A DNA stretch of 64,000 nucleotides from UBA6019 sp035535055. GTDB lineage: Bacteria; Chloroflexota; Dormibacteria; Dormibacterales; Dormibacteraceae. A program made the position numbers and the translations under genes. Below, piece by piece: positions 1 through 6,667 of the stretch; position 1 is the stretch's first letter, and every line of letters starts with the position of its first letter. The notes beneath the pieces are model-generated. The model worked only from the letters and a program-made list of their open reading frames with translations. It searched no databases and was not told where the DNA came from. The stretch lies in assembly GCA_035535055.1 (NCBI GenBank), contig DATLQT010000083.1:1-64000 (forward strand), written 5' to 3'.

Positions 1-369
1 ATCTGGGGCTTCGGGCGAGGTTGGGTCGAAGCCGCCATCGCCAGCTTCGCCCTCATGGCGCCGGTTGGACCGCTAGTGATCAATCCGCGCCTGCAGGCGA
101 TTGGAAGGGCCGCCGACGCGGCGACAGCTGGACCGTTAGACCGGAGCCTCCTCGCGCGCACGCACGCTCCTTTGCTCAGTGGCGCGGTGTTGAGCTTGAC
201 CGCCTGGCTGCTCGGGATTGTCTTTCTGATGACGAACAAGCCCTCGCTCGCCGCATCCACCATTGCGATGGTCATCGCGTTGGCGCTTGGATTGGGGGCC
301 AGCCTGTCGATCTGGTACCTCGACCGTGCGAAACGAGATCAGACCGGCCCGGTCAAGATCGAACAGTAA
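1..369 (+). CDS. C-terminal part of an integral membrane protein (DUF2269-like)
   Basis: The frame is open from the first base, so the start lies left of the window; about 122 residues are visible. Three hydrophobic stretches can be seen, at the left edge and around visible residues 60-78 and 84-106, with a polar linker between the first two and a short basic tail. The layout resembles the DUF2269 family of small predicted integral membrane proteins. This is a resemblance only, with no catalytic motif. An internal ATG at 55 exists, but the sequence before it continues the first membrane segment, so it is unlikely to be the start. No function is proposed. Confidence 0.55.
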   Translation: MWGFGRGWVEAAIASFALMAPVGPLVINPRLQAIGRAADAATAGPLDRSLLARTHAPLLSGAVLSLTAWLLGIVFLMTNKPSLAASTIAMVIALALGLGASLSIWYLDRAKRDQTGPVKIEQ

Positions 370-483
370 CCGCGACAGGTACGCACGAGCAGGGGTCGCA
401 CCCAAGCTCTCCTGGAGCGACGCGACGTCAACCGTACGGATCGCCGCACGATCGCGAGGCCACGGTCGGTACTCACCCAGCCT

Positions 484-666
484 CTAGCCAGCCGGCCTCG
501 GGGACGTTCTGAAGCGCTGGGCGGCGACCACGCACCAGATCCCCTCGACCACCCCAAATGGCCAGGCTCCCGATAGAAAGCCATAGACGCTGGAGAGGAG
601 GCAACCGAGGGCGAACGCCAGGGTGAACATCCTCCCCCGCCGCTCGAGCCCGTACATGACGATCAT
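484..666 (-). CDS. small predicted membrane protein
   Basis: This 60-residue reading frame has an ATG start and two hydrophobic segments (about residues 13-31 and 34-49) ending in a basic tail. The motif WPFGVVEGIWCVVAAQRF resembles the last helix of short hypothetical membrane proteins in related genomes. No function is known. It lies alone between the partial membrane gene and the toxin-antitoxin pair. The bases between 370 and 483 show no other gene. Confidence is limited because the frame is short and has no clear ribosome binding site. Confidence 0.4.
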   Translation of the reverse strand: MIVMYGLERRGRMFTLAFALGCLLSSVYGFLSGAWPFGVVEGIWCVVAAQRFRTSPRPAG

Positions 667-737
667 GAAGCTGAGGGCGAGGACCGTAAATGGTGATGAG
701 AGTCACGTCTCAAGTTTGGCGTCGACCGTGAACGCAC

Positions 738-1145
738 TCACGGGACAAGGTCGAATCCCGGGATATGGGCCGGCCTGACGACCGAGAAGTGCCTCCGATC
801 GAGAGTAGCGATGGTGTGAGTTCCGAGCCGCTCCGAAACCGCGACCACGGAAGCGTCGACTGTGCCGAGTTGCAAGTCGCGGTAGGCAGCCACCAACTCC
901 GCTATTCGTAGCCAGTCGGCTGGAGCGACCTGCTCGGGCACCAGCTCGCCCGCCGCCAGGTCGCCGAGGAATCGCACCTCAGTCTCCACTCCTACCCGGC
1001 TCGCTAATAAGTAGGCGACTTCGGTAACGACGAGGATCGGCACCAGGACCGGGCCCGGATGATTCTGGAGAAGGCGCCGACACCGGCTGTGCTCGGCATC
1101 GTCAGCGTCGTACGCGGCGTAGAGAGGGCCGGCGTCGGCGATCAG
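738..1145 (-). CDS. vapC: PIN-domain ribonuclease toxin (VapC family)
   Basis: VapC toxins are Mg-dependent endoribonucleases that cleave tRNA or rRNA and are inhibited by the partner antitoxin. The frame begins IADAGPLYAAYD, giving the first catalytic aspartate of the PIN fold, and ends with the DASVVAVSERLG / TLDRRHF acidic motifs; about 135 residues, normal for the family. A conventional start (GTG at 1043) would lose the first 34 residues and the first active-site Asp. The homology-supported start is CTG at 1145, within the overlap CTGA shared with the antitoxin stop. Translation is probably coupled to the antitoxin. The CTG start may lower toxin output. Confidence 0.82.
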   Translation of the reverse strand: MIADAGPLYAAYDADDAEHSRCRRLLQNHPGPVLVPILVVTEVAYLLASRVGVETEVRFLGDLAAGELVPEQVAPADWLRIAELVAAYRDLQLGTVDASVVAVSERLGTHTIATLDRRHFSVVRPAHIPGFDLVP

Positions 1146-1363
1146 CGGGCCGTGAGCTCTGACCTGAGAATCTCCTCTATGCGATGGGATACGTCAGTCC
1201 GGCCACTTCGGCCAGCGGCGCCGAGTCTCCGTTTGCCGCCCTCGACCAGGTGAGTCTCGATGGCTTGGCGGGTAAGTTCCGAGACCGTCATGCCACGTCG
1301 CTCGGCCTCATGACGGAGCCTGGCGTCGAGGTCGTCCGGGAGCTTGACCGTCGTCCTTTTCAT
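1142..1363 (-). CDS. vapB: ribbon-helix-helix antitoxin (VapB family)
   Basis: This 73-residue protein starts MKRTTVKLPDDLDARL, a typical ribbon-helix-helix (CopG/MetJ) strand and helix, followed by SELTRQAIETHL. The C-terminal tail (about residues 45-73) is the likely toxin-binding segment. RHH antitoxins bind their own promoter as dimers. Here a perfect palindrome sits directly against the start codon. The frame is open much further upstream, but that extension crosses the operator and has no family similarity, so the ATG at 1363 is chosen. It overlaps the toxin by 4 nt. Confidence 0.85.
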   Translation of the reverse strand: MKRTTVKLPDDLDARLRHEAERRGMTVSELTRQAIETHLVEGGKRRLGAAGRSGRTDVSHRIEEILRSELTAR

Positions 1364-1379
1364 GGTATGCCAGCATACC
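1364..1379. promoter_or_regulatory. palindromic operator of the toxin-antitoxin operon
   Basis: GGTATGC-CA-GCATACC is a perfect 7-bp inverted repeat that touches the antitoxin start codon. Its position and symmetry fit an autoregulatory site for the RHH antitoxin dimer. Confidence 0.6.
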
Positions 1380-1492
1380 GCCGCTGACAGCAGTTTGATG
1401 CGATGAAGGAGCGGGCCTCCGCTCCCGTGGCTAAAGGCTGAGACTAGGTCTCGCCTGCGATCACGCAACCGACAGGAAGGAGGCCCTTGGGC

Positions 1493-1640
1493 ATGGTGTA
1501 CATCGGTATCGACCTCCACCGCAAGCGCTCGCAGGTCGCGGCCCTCGACGGGAATGGCGAGCTGCTGTTCAACCGCCGTGTGGCGACTCGGCCGGACGAG
1601 TTGTTCAAAGCCATCTTGGGCGAACGACGGCGTACACAGG
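1493..1640 (+). pseudogene. IS110-family transposase, N-terminal remnant
   Basis: The ATG at 1493 follows a good ribosome binding site (AGGAAGGAGG, 1474-1483) and opens with VYIGIDLHRKRSQVAALDG, the start of the DEDD/RuvC-like catalytic domain of IS110-family transposases, including the first catalytic Asp. Similarity stops after about 47 residues; intact proteins are near 400 residues. The rest of the gene is absent, replaced at about 1626-1640 by unrelated sequence. The retained 5' flank (1381-1490) holds two short hairpins, 1408-1425 and 1440-1452. This is a dead insertion sequence inside the putative element. Confidence 0.7.
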
Positions 1641-1696
1641 GCCCCCCGCCGAGCCGATTTCCGTATTCCAGCGGACCTCGGCGAACGACCGCGTAC
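1619..1696 (+). repeat. 17-nt imperfect direct repeat pair
   Basis: GGCGAACGACGGCGTAC at 1619-1635 recurs at 1680-1696 with one mismatch. The pair brackets the point where transposase similarity ends, so the repeats may have mediated the deletion that truncated it. Confidence 0.45.
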
Positions 1697-1710
1697 GGGG
1701 CGTGATCTCA

Positions 1711-1765
1711 CTCAAAAACCGCTGGGGGCAACTCCGTGCGGGTTCGACTCCCGCCCTCGGCACCA
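1711..1765 (+). other. 3' fragment of a tRNA-Leu(CAA) gene, probable attachment-site scar
   Basis: The sequence begins in the anticodon loop CTCAAAA (anticodon CAA, 1711-1717). It continues through the 3' anticodon strand, a class-II variable arm (GGGGG/CTCC), a perfect T arm (GCGGG-TTCGACT-CCCGC, 1738-1754), the acceptor strand CCTCGGC, A, and CCA (1763-1765). Upstream bases 1706-1710 do not pair with the anticodon strand and no 5' half exists. Displaced tRNA 3' halves starting in the anticodon loop are the usual footprint of tyrosine-recombinase integration into tRNA genes. The element should lie to the left, with the intact tRNA beyond the window. Confidence 0.72.
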
Positions 1766-1807
1766 CGGCCGACTCCGCCCCCGGCGCGGGTAATCGTCGT
1801 GGGTCGA

Positions 1808-2104
1808 CTACCGGCCCACCAGTTCGTATTCGCTGTAGCGCCCCGGGCGGGGGGCGTGCTCTCCCTTGGGCACCCGGGCGTGGGAGATGCGGTTGGCGGG
1901 GCTTCGCATGTAGGCGCGGTAGCTGTCGCGTGAGTCCCAGCGGGTGACCATCACGAACCGGCAGCCGTCCTTGCGGTCGTGCCAGACCTCGAGGCCCATG
2001 AAGCCGTCCACTGCGTCGACTCCGTGAAGGCGGTTGCTGAAGGCGGTTTCGAGCGCGGCCTGGCCCTCGAGGGCAACCAGGACCTCGCTCTCGACTACGA
2101 ACAC
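1808..2104 (-). CDS. ABM-domain (antibiotic biosynthesis monooxygenase-like) protein
   Basis: This 98-residue protein matches the dimeric ferredoxin-like ABM fold. It has FVVESEVLVALEGQAALETAF at the N-terminus, VDGFMGLEVW in the middle, and FVMVTRWDSRDSYRAYMRSP toward the end. The family includes cofactor-free monooxygenases and IsdG-type heme-degrading enzymes; the substrate cannot be told from sequence. A GTG start at 2104 is chosen because longer readings run through unrelated residues overlapping the upstream gene. It lies 16 bp after the B12 histidine-kinase gene in the same direction, so it probably belongs to that operon. Confidence 0.7.
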   Translation of the reverse strand: MFVVESEVLVALEGQAALETAFSNRLHGVDAVDGFMGLEVWHDRKDGCRFVMVTRWDSRDSYRAYMRSPANRISHARVPKGEHAPRPGRYSEYELVGR

Positions 2105-2120
2105 GAGTCGACCTTGTGCA

Positions 2121-4406
2121 TCAGGCCGCCACCGGTCTGCTGACGCGGCCCAGCAGGACCGACACCTCGGTGCCCTGCCCGGTAACCGACCGGATCGCGA
2201 TCTCCGCGCCGATCGTTTGCAGGTGACCGCGGGCGGTCGCGAATCCGAGCCCGACACCGCCGTGGGTCCGCATGAAGCCGCGGCTCAGCTGTAGGAAGGG
2301 CTGGCCAAGCTGGGCCACCTGGCCGGGATCCATGCCGGGCCCGTCGTCCCTGATCCGAAGCGTGATACCTGACCGGCTCGAGGTCGCCGAGACCCGCACC
2401 TTTCCGTCCTTGGGGCTGAACTGGACCGCGTTGGCAAGGATGTTGGCCAGGGCCCTCTCCAGGTGATGGCGGTCGGTCATGGTGGAGAGGGTCGCGGCAC
2501 ACCGGATGCTCACGGAGACGCCCTGCGTGCTAGGCGCGGCCGCCTTGGCGAGCTGCTCCAGCAAGGGCCTCAGCAGGACGGGCTCATCCCGCTCGGTAGC
2601 GCCGCCGCTCTCCAGTTCGACCAGGTCGAGGACGTTCTCCACCAGGCCGAGAAGCCGGCCGCCGCCGCCCAGGATCCGCTCGACGTGTTTCATCCGCTTG
2701 GGTCCGAGCGACTCGCCGTCCTGCTTGAGCAGGCCCGCATAGCCGATCACCGCGTTGAGCGGGGTGCGGAATTCGTGGCCGATCACGGAGAGGAAGGCCG
2801 CCTTGGCGCGGTTGTCCTGCTCGAGGTGGGCCACCCGAAGGGCTGTTCTGAGCACTCCGGCAAGGCCGGTCAGAGCGACCGCGCGCTCGGCGGCGGCGTC
2901 CTGGGGCCCGCTCAGCGCAACCAGGACCGCAGATGAATGGGCGCCCACCGCGATGGGGAGCGCGAGTGCCTGGCGGCGCGCGACGGTGAGCCCGCGAGGG
3001 CGGCCCTCGACCAGGCAGGCGATCACCTCGCCCATGAGGTGCGCGGGGTGTTCGGTCCAGAAGCTGTCGGCAGGCGACCCCAAGGTCGCGGCATCCCCGA
3101 TCGCGGGGACCGTGACGATGGTGGTCGAGAAGCCGAGTGCCTGGCCCGCGACCCGATTGAAAGTGGTGGCGGTGTCGATCGGGTCGTCAATCTCGGAGAG
3201 GGCCTCGGCGACCGCGAGGGAGCCGGAGCTGAGCGCCGCCCGCCGCTCCCATTCCGCCCTGATGACGGGCACGACCGCCTCGAAGTCGCCCCTCCGGTGG
3301 TCGTTTGCGGCAGTCACGCTGCTCTTTAGGCGAGGAAGTGGCGCCCTTGGCGCCGCGTTCGGCTGTGCTTCGGGGGCCCCCGCGACGCCTGTGCTGGCCG
3401 CTCCGGCGGCGAGTGCCGCGCGAGCTTCGGGGAACTGCCCGAGAGCGGACAGAAGCGCCTCTATCGATCGCCCGAGGACCGCCGCGGGCACCCGGCGGTG
3501 AGAGAGGAGGTCCTCGAGCCAGTGGAGGTAATCGGTCAGCACCGACTCCGCGCCGACGTCGATGGACGTGGCCAGGAAGTCGATCGTGTAGGCGAGATCC
3601 TCGAGTGTGCGCTGCCGCTGCCGGGCGTCGTATCCGGATATCCCTGGGAAGTTGACTCGAAGCGCATCGAAAGCGTCTTCCGCGAGGGCCTCCCGGGCCG
3701 CGAGCAGCTCCGTCGCGAGCGCCTGCGGCCTGCCGTCGGCCGGCAGCGCGCGCAGCTGCGGTGGGGTCGCGAGCCAGCCCAGGAGAACCTGGTCGGCCTC
3801 GGAGCCGGCCCCGGCTACGGCGTCAACGCCGAGCGTCGCGGCCCTGCTCTGGCCCTCACCGAGGGCGCGGCCACCGGCGATCACGGGGACCCCGAGCGCG
3901 TGGGCCTGGGCCACCTGGCGCCGGATGCTGGGCAGGTTGAGGGGAAGCGAGCAGGAGATGGCAAGTGCCAGCGGTCGGTTGGCGGTCAGGAAGGCAGGGA
4001 GGTGGTCGGCCGGCATCGAGGCGCCGAGGTAGAGCACCCGCCAGCCCTGGTCGCGCAGCGCGAGGGCCGCCAGCAGGGCGGGCAGGGTGTGCCACTCGTT
4101 CTCGGCACAGGCCAGCACCAGCGGCGGCCGGTCGCTCGCTTCGGAGAGGAGCGAGGCTCCGATGAGGTGGACGACGGCCTCGCTGATCGAGCTGGCGGCG
4201 TGCTCGTCGGCCACCGACCAGGCGGCCTCCTGCCAGCGCGCGCCGACCGCCATCTGGGCGGGCCCGATGAGCTCGGTGGCGACCTGGGTCAATGACATGC
4301 CCGATGCCCGGCCGGCGGCCACCGCGGCCAGGGCGGCCGCGACGTCCCGAGCCTCGAGGGCGTTCATGTAGGCCGCTGGCGCGGCGAGGGCTCGCGCGGC
4401 GCTCAT
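2121..4406 (-). CDS. histidine kinase with N-terminal CarH-like cobalamin-binding domain
   Basis: This 761-residue kinase begins with a helical bundle plus B12-binding Rossmann fold (about residues 12-212). It holds the W-x9-EH motif (W58, E68-H69) that cups the adenosyl face in CarH-type photoreceptors, and H106 in ENEWHTL as the likely lower axial ligand. A helical linker (about 240-335) and a GAF-like region (about 375-525) follow. The kinase core has the HisKA box with H544 (GHEFRTPLN) and an HATPase domain: N box near 655-665, G1 DDGPGM 688-692, G2 GGVGLGF 716-722. No membrane segment, so cytoplasmic. It overlaps the cpaF stop by 4 nt. Light or cobalamin sensing is inferred from the motif. 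Confidence 0.88.
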   Translation of the reverse strand: MSAARALAAPAAYMNALEARDVAAALAAVAAGRASGMSLTQVATELIGPAQMAVGARWQEAAWSVADEHAASSISEAVVHLIGASLLSEASDRPPLVLACAENEWHTLPALLAALALRDQGWRVLYLGASMPADHLPAFLTANRPLALAISCSLPLNLPSIRRQVAQAHALGVPVIAGGRALGEGQSRAATLGVDAVAGAGSEADQVLLGWLATPPQLRALPADGRPQALATELLAAREALAEDAFDALRVNFPGISGYDARQRQRTLEDLAYTIDFLATSIDVGAESVLTDYLHWLEDLLSHRRVPAAVLGRSIEALLSALGQFPEARAALAAGAASTGVAGAPEAQPNAAPRAPLPRLKSSVTAANDHRRGDFEAVVPVIRAEWERRAALSSGSLAVAEALSEIDDPIDTATTFNRVAGQALGFSTTIVTVPAIGDAATLGSPADSFWTEHPAHLMGEVIACLVEGRPRGLTVARRQALALPIAVGAHSSAVLVALSGPQDAAAERAVALTGLAGVLRTALRVAHLEQDNRAKAAFLSVIGHEFRTPLNAVIGYAGLLKQDGESLGPKRMKHVERILGGGGRLLGLVENVLDLVELESGGATERDEPVLLRPLLEQLAKAAAPSTQGVSVSIRCAATLSTMTDRHHLERALANILANAVQFSPKDGKVRVSATSSRSGITLRIRDDGPGMDPGQVAQLGQPFLQLSRGFMRTHGGVGLGFATARGHLQTIGAEIAIRSVTGQGTEVSVLLGRVSRPVAA

Positions 4407-6142
4407 GCGCTGGCCACGATCGAAAGGTGACGTGACTCGGAGAACAGTTCTGCCGACGCGGCGACGCCGTGTCGGCGCATCGTCTCCAAGGCGTTGGGAA
4501 CGACCCCGCAGGCCTCGAATCTGACGGTGCCGAGCTCGCCGAAGATCATCTCGAAGATCGGCTGCATCTGCGGTCCGTCGGCGTCGATGGCGACGATCTC
4601 GGCGATCTGGCTCACCCGCCGTGACCCGTCGTCCATCCGCACCAGCTGGACCACGAGGTCGATGCCCGGGCGGATCTGGGCGCGGATGGCTTCGGGGGTC
4701 AGGCCAGGGGAGCCAGCGAGGGCCAGCGACTCGAAGCGGAGGATGGCGTCGCGGGGGTTATCGGCGTGGAGGGTCGAGAGCCCGCCCTCGTGGCCGATGA
4801 TCAATGCCTGGAGCATGTCGAAGGCTTCCGGCCCACAGACCTCGCCGACCACGATCCGGTCGGGCCGCATCCGGAGGCTGTTGCGGAGCAGGTCGCGCAC
4901 CGTGATGGTGCCTCTTCCCTCGACGTTGCTGTCCCGGCATTCGAGCCGCACCGCGTTGGGGTGATCGATCTGGAGCTCGAGGGTGTCCTCGATGGTGATC
5001 AGCCGTTGGTTGGGCGGGATCCGCCCGGCGAGCACGTTCAGGAGGGTGGTCTTGCCGGTGCCGGTTCCGCCCGAGACCAGGATGTTGCAGCGGCCACGCA
5101 CGGCCGCGTCCAGGAACTCGGCCATCCGTGCGCTCATGGCGCCGCTCTCCACCAGCGCAGAGAGGGAGTGCACCGCGCGGCTGAACTTCCGGATGGTGAG
5201 GCTGGGCCCGGTCGGCGAGGCGGGTGGCAGGACGGCGTTGACGCGGCTGCCGTCCGGCAGCCGGGTGTCCACCATCGGGCTCGAGTTGTCGATCCGTCGC
5301 CCGGCGAGGGCGACGATGCGCTGGATCACGTTGATCAGCTGGCGGTCGTCGGTGAAGGTGATCCCGGCCGGGACGATGGTCCCCTTGCGCTCAATGAAAA
5401 CGCTGTCGTGCCCGTTGACCATGATCTCGGTGACAGAGGGGTCGGCGAGGAGCGGGTCGAGCGGTCCGAAGCCGAAAGCGTCGTCGACCAGGCGCCGGAG
5501 CGCGGATTGGCGGACAGACGTGCTGGCCTGGACGCCGATCCGGCTCAGGAGCGCGTCGATGTGCCGGCCCACGGCGGCCTCGAAGACGGTGGCGTCACGG
5601 CTGGCGAGGTCGGCGTCGGGAAGGTCGACGATGGCCGATCGCAGGCGGGGTAGAAGTGGCGCGAGGACGGCGGCTTGGGTGTCGTCGGGAAGACGGTCCT
5701 CGAGCTGTGCCGGCGAGGGCAGCACGCGCACGAGTGGTGGTGGCGCGACCGCGGCCGGCCACTCCTTGACGTTGAAGATGCCTTTCAAAGTGTGAAGCGG
5801 TACCAGCAGCCGCTCATAGCGCTGCAGGTCCCGGCTCCAGCGGAGAAGTCGGAAGCCCTCTCCGTCCTGGCCGAAGGCGTCGTCGCGGTAGGTGCGGACC
5901 TCGGAGCCGTCCAGGAAGCGAACCATCACCTTCGGCGCGCCCGCCGCCTCGCGGGGGTCGACGGCTCCGGGGGCCGGGGGACCCGGCAGCTCCACCTGGC
6001 GGATGGCGCCGAGGGCGATCCACGCCGGTTCCTCGGCGGAGACGCCATCGGGGATCATGGAGAAGCCGAGCCTGCTCAGGGACGACGTCTCGGTCTCGCC
6101 CCGGACGACCTCGCCGTCCATGCATAGGACGCGGGTCCTCAT
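4403..6142 (-). CDS. cpaF: CpaF/TadA-type secretion ATPase with extra N-terminal domain
   Basis: This 579-residue hexameric secretion/pilus ATPase has Walker A GGTGTGKTT (358-366), an Asp box IEDTLELQ (384-391), Walker B RIVVGEV (429-435) and a His box GHEGGLSTLHA (450-460), all canonical. The CpaF core starts near residue 180. Residues 1-130 form an additional domain I do not recognise. CpaF normally powers Tad/Flp pili or type II/IV-like export together with TadB, TadC and pilins. None of those partners is in the window. Instead the gene is overlapped by a receiver protein (upstream) and a histidine kinase (downstream), suggesting a signal-linked role. Confidence 0.9.
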   Translation of the reverse strand: MRTRVLCMDGEVVRGETETSSLSRLGFSMIPDGVSAEEPAWIALGAIRQVELPGPPAPGAVDPREAAGAPKVMVRFLDGSEVRTYRDDAFGQDGEGFRLLRWSRDLQRYERLLVPLHTLKGIFNVKEWPAAVAPPPLVRVLPSPAQLEDRLPDDTQAAVLAPLLPRLRSAIVDLPDADLASRDATVFEAAVGRHIDALLSRIGVQASTSVRQSALRRLVDDAFGFGPLDPLLADPSVTEIMVNGHDSVFIERKGTIVPAGITFTDDRQLINVIQRIVALAGRRIDNSSPMVDTRLPDGSRVNAVLPPASPTGPSLTIRKFSRAVHSLSALVESGAMSARMAEFLDAAVRGRCNILVSGGTGTGKTTLLNVLAGRIPPNQRLITIEDTLELQIDHPNAVRLECRDSNVEGRGTITVRDLLRNSLRMRPDRIVVGEVCGPEAFDMLQALIIGHEGGLSTLHADNPRDAILRFESLALAGSPGLTPEAIRAQIRPGIDLVVQLVRMDDGSRRVSQIAEIVAIDADGPQMQPIFEMIFGELGTVRFEACGVVPNALETMRRHGVAASAELFSESRHLSIVASA

Positions 6143-6633
6143 CCCGCCTTTCCTGCCTCCGCCGGCATGGACTCCCGGGCGAGGTCGAGGAGGGCGGTGA
6201 TGTCGACCGGTTTGCTGAGGAGAACGTCGGCCCCAAGGCTCGCGAGGTCCTCGCGGATGCCGTAGAGGAGGTCGGCCGTCACCACGACCACCCTGCCCGG
6301 CCGGGTTATCTCATCGAGCCGGAGGGTGCGGAGAACCTCCACGCCGTCGACGTTGGGCATGTGGAGGTCGAGGAGAAGCAGGTCGTAATACGTGCTCCGC
6401 ATCTTGTCGAGGGCGACGCCGCCGTCCTCGGCCTGCTCCACGGTCCAACCCTGCGACTCGAGCAGGTCCTGGAGCAGGTCGGCATTGATCGGGTCGTCCT
6501 CGGCGATGAGGATTTGGCCGGCGCGGTCGCTCAACGTGCCCTGATTGGTTCGAGGTCGATTGCCGGCTTGCCCATCTTCGAAGGCTAAGCCGCCGACCCC
6601 GGGGCGTCGTCTGCCTCTTGGCGGAGAGGTCAC
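6139..6633 (-). CDS. single-domain response regulator (CheY-like receiver)
   Basis: The receiver domain covers about residues 38-155. It has the acidic pair E45-D46-D47, phosphoacceptor D89 in LLLLDLHMPN, T119 in VVTADL and K141 in LLSKPVD. No output domain follows. The first roughly 33 residues are arginine- and proline-rich and may not be translated: a TTG at 6534 immediately before SDRAGQ is an alternative start to the GTG at 6633. It overlaps cpaF by 4 nt. It is the obvious phosphorylation partner of the kinase two genes downstream. Confidence 0.85.
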   Translation of the reverse strand: MTSPPRGRRRPGVGGLAFEDGQAGNRPRTNQGTLSDRAGQILIAEDDPINADLLQDLLESQGWTVEQAEDGGVALDKMRSTYYDLLLLDLHMPNVDGVEVLRTLRLDEITRPGRVVVVTADLLYGIREDLASLGADVLLSKPVDITALLDLARESMPAEAGKAG

Positions 6634-6667
6634 CCTCTCAATTGAGAGGGGAGGCTCGGCTGGCGGC

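Noticed and set aside
1142..1711. 189-residue version of the antitoxin
   Set aside because: Adds residues upstream through the operator; the RHH domain begins at the ATG at 1363.
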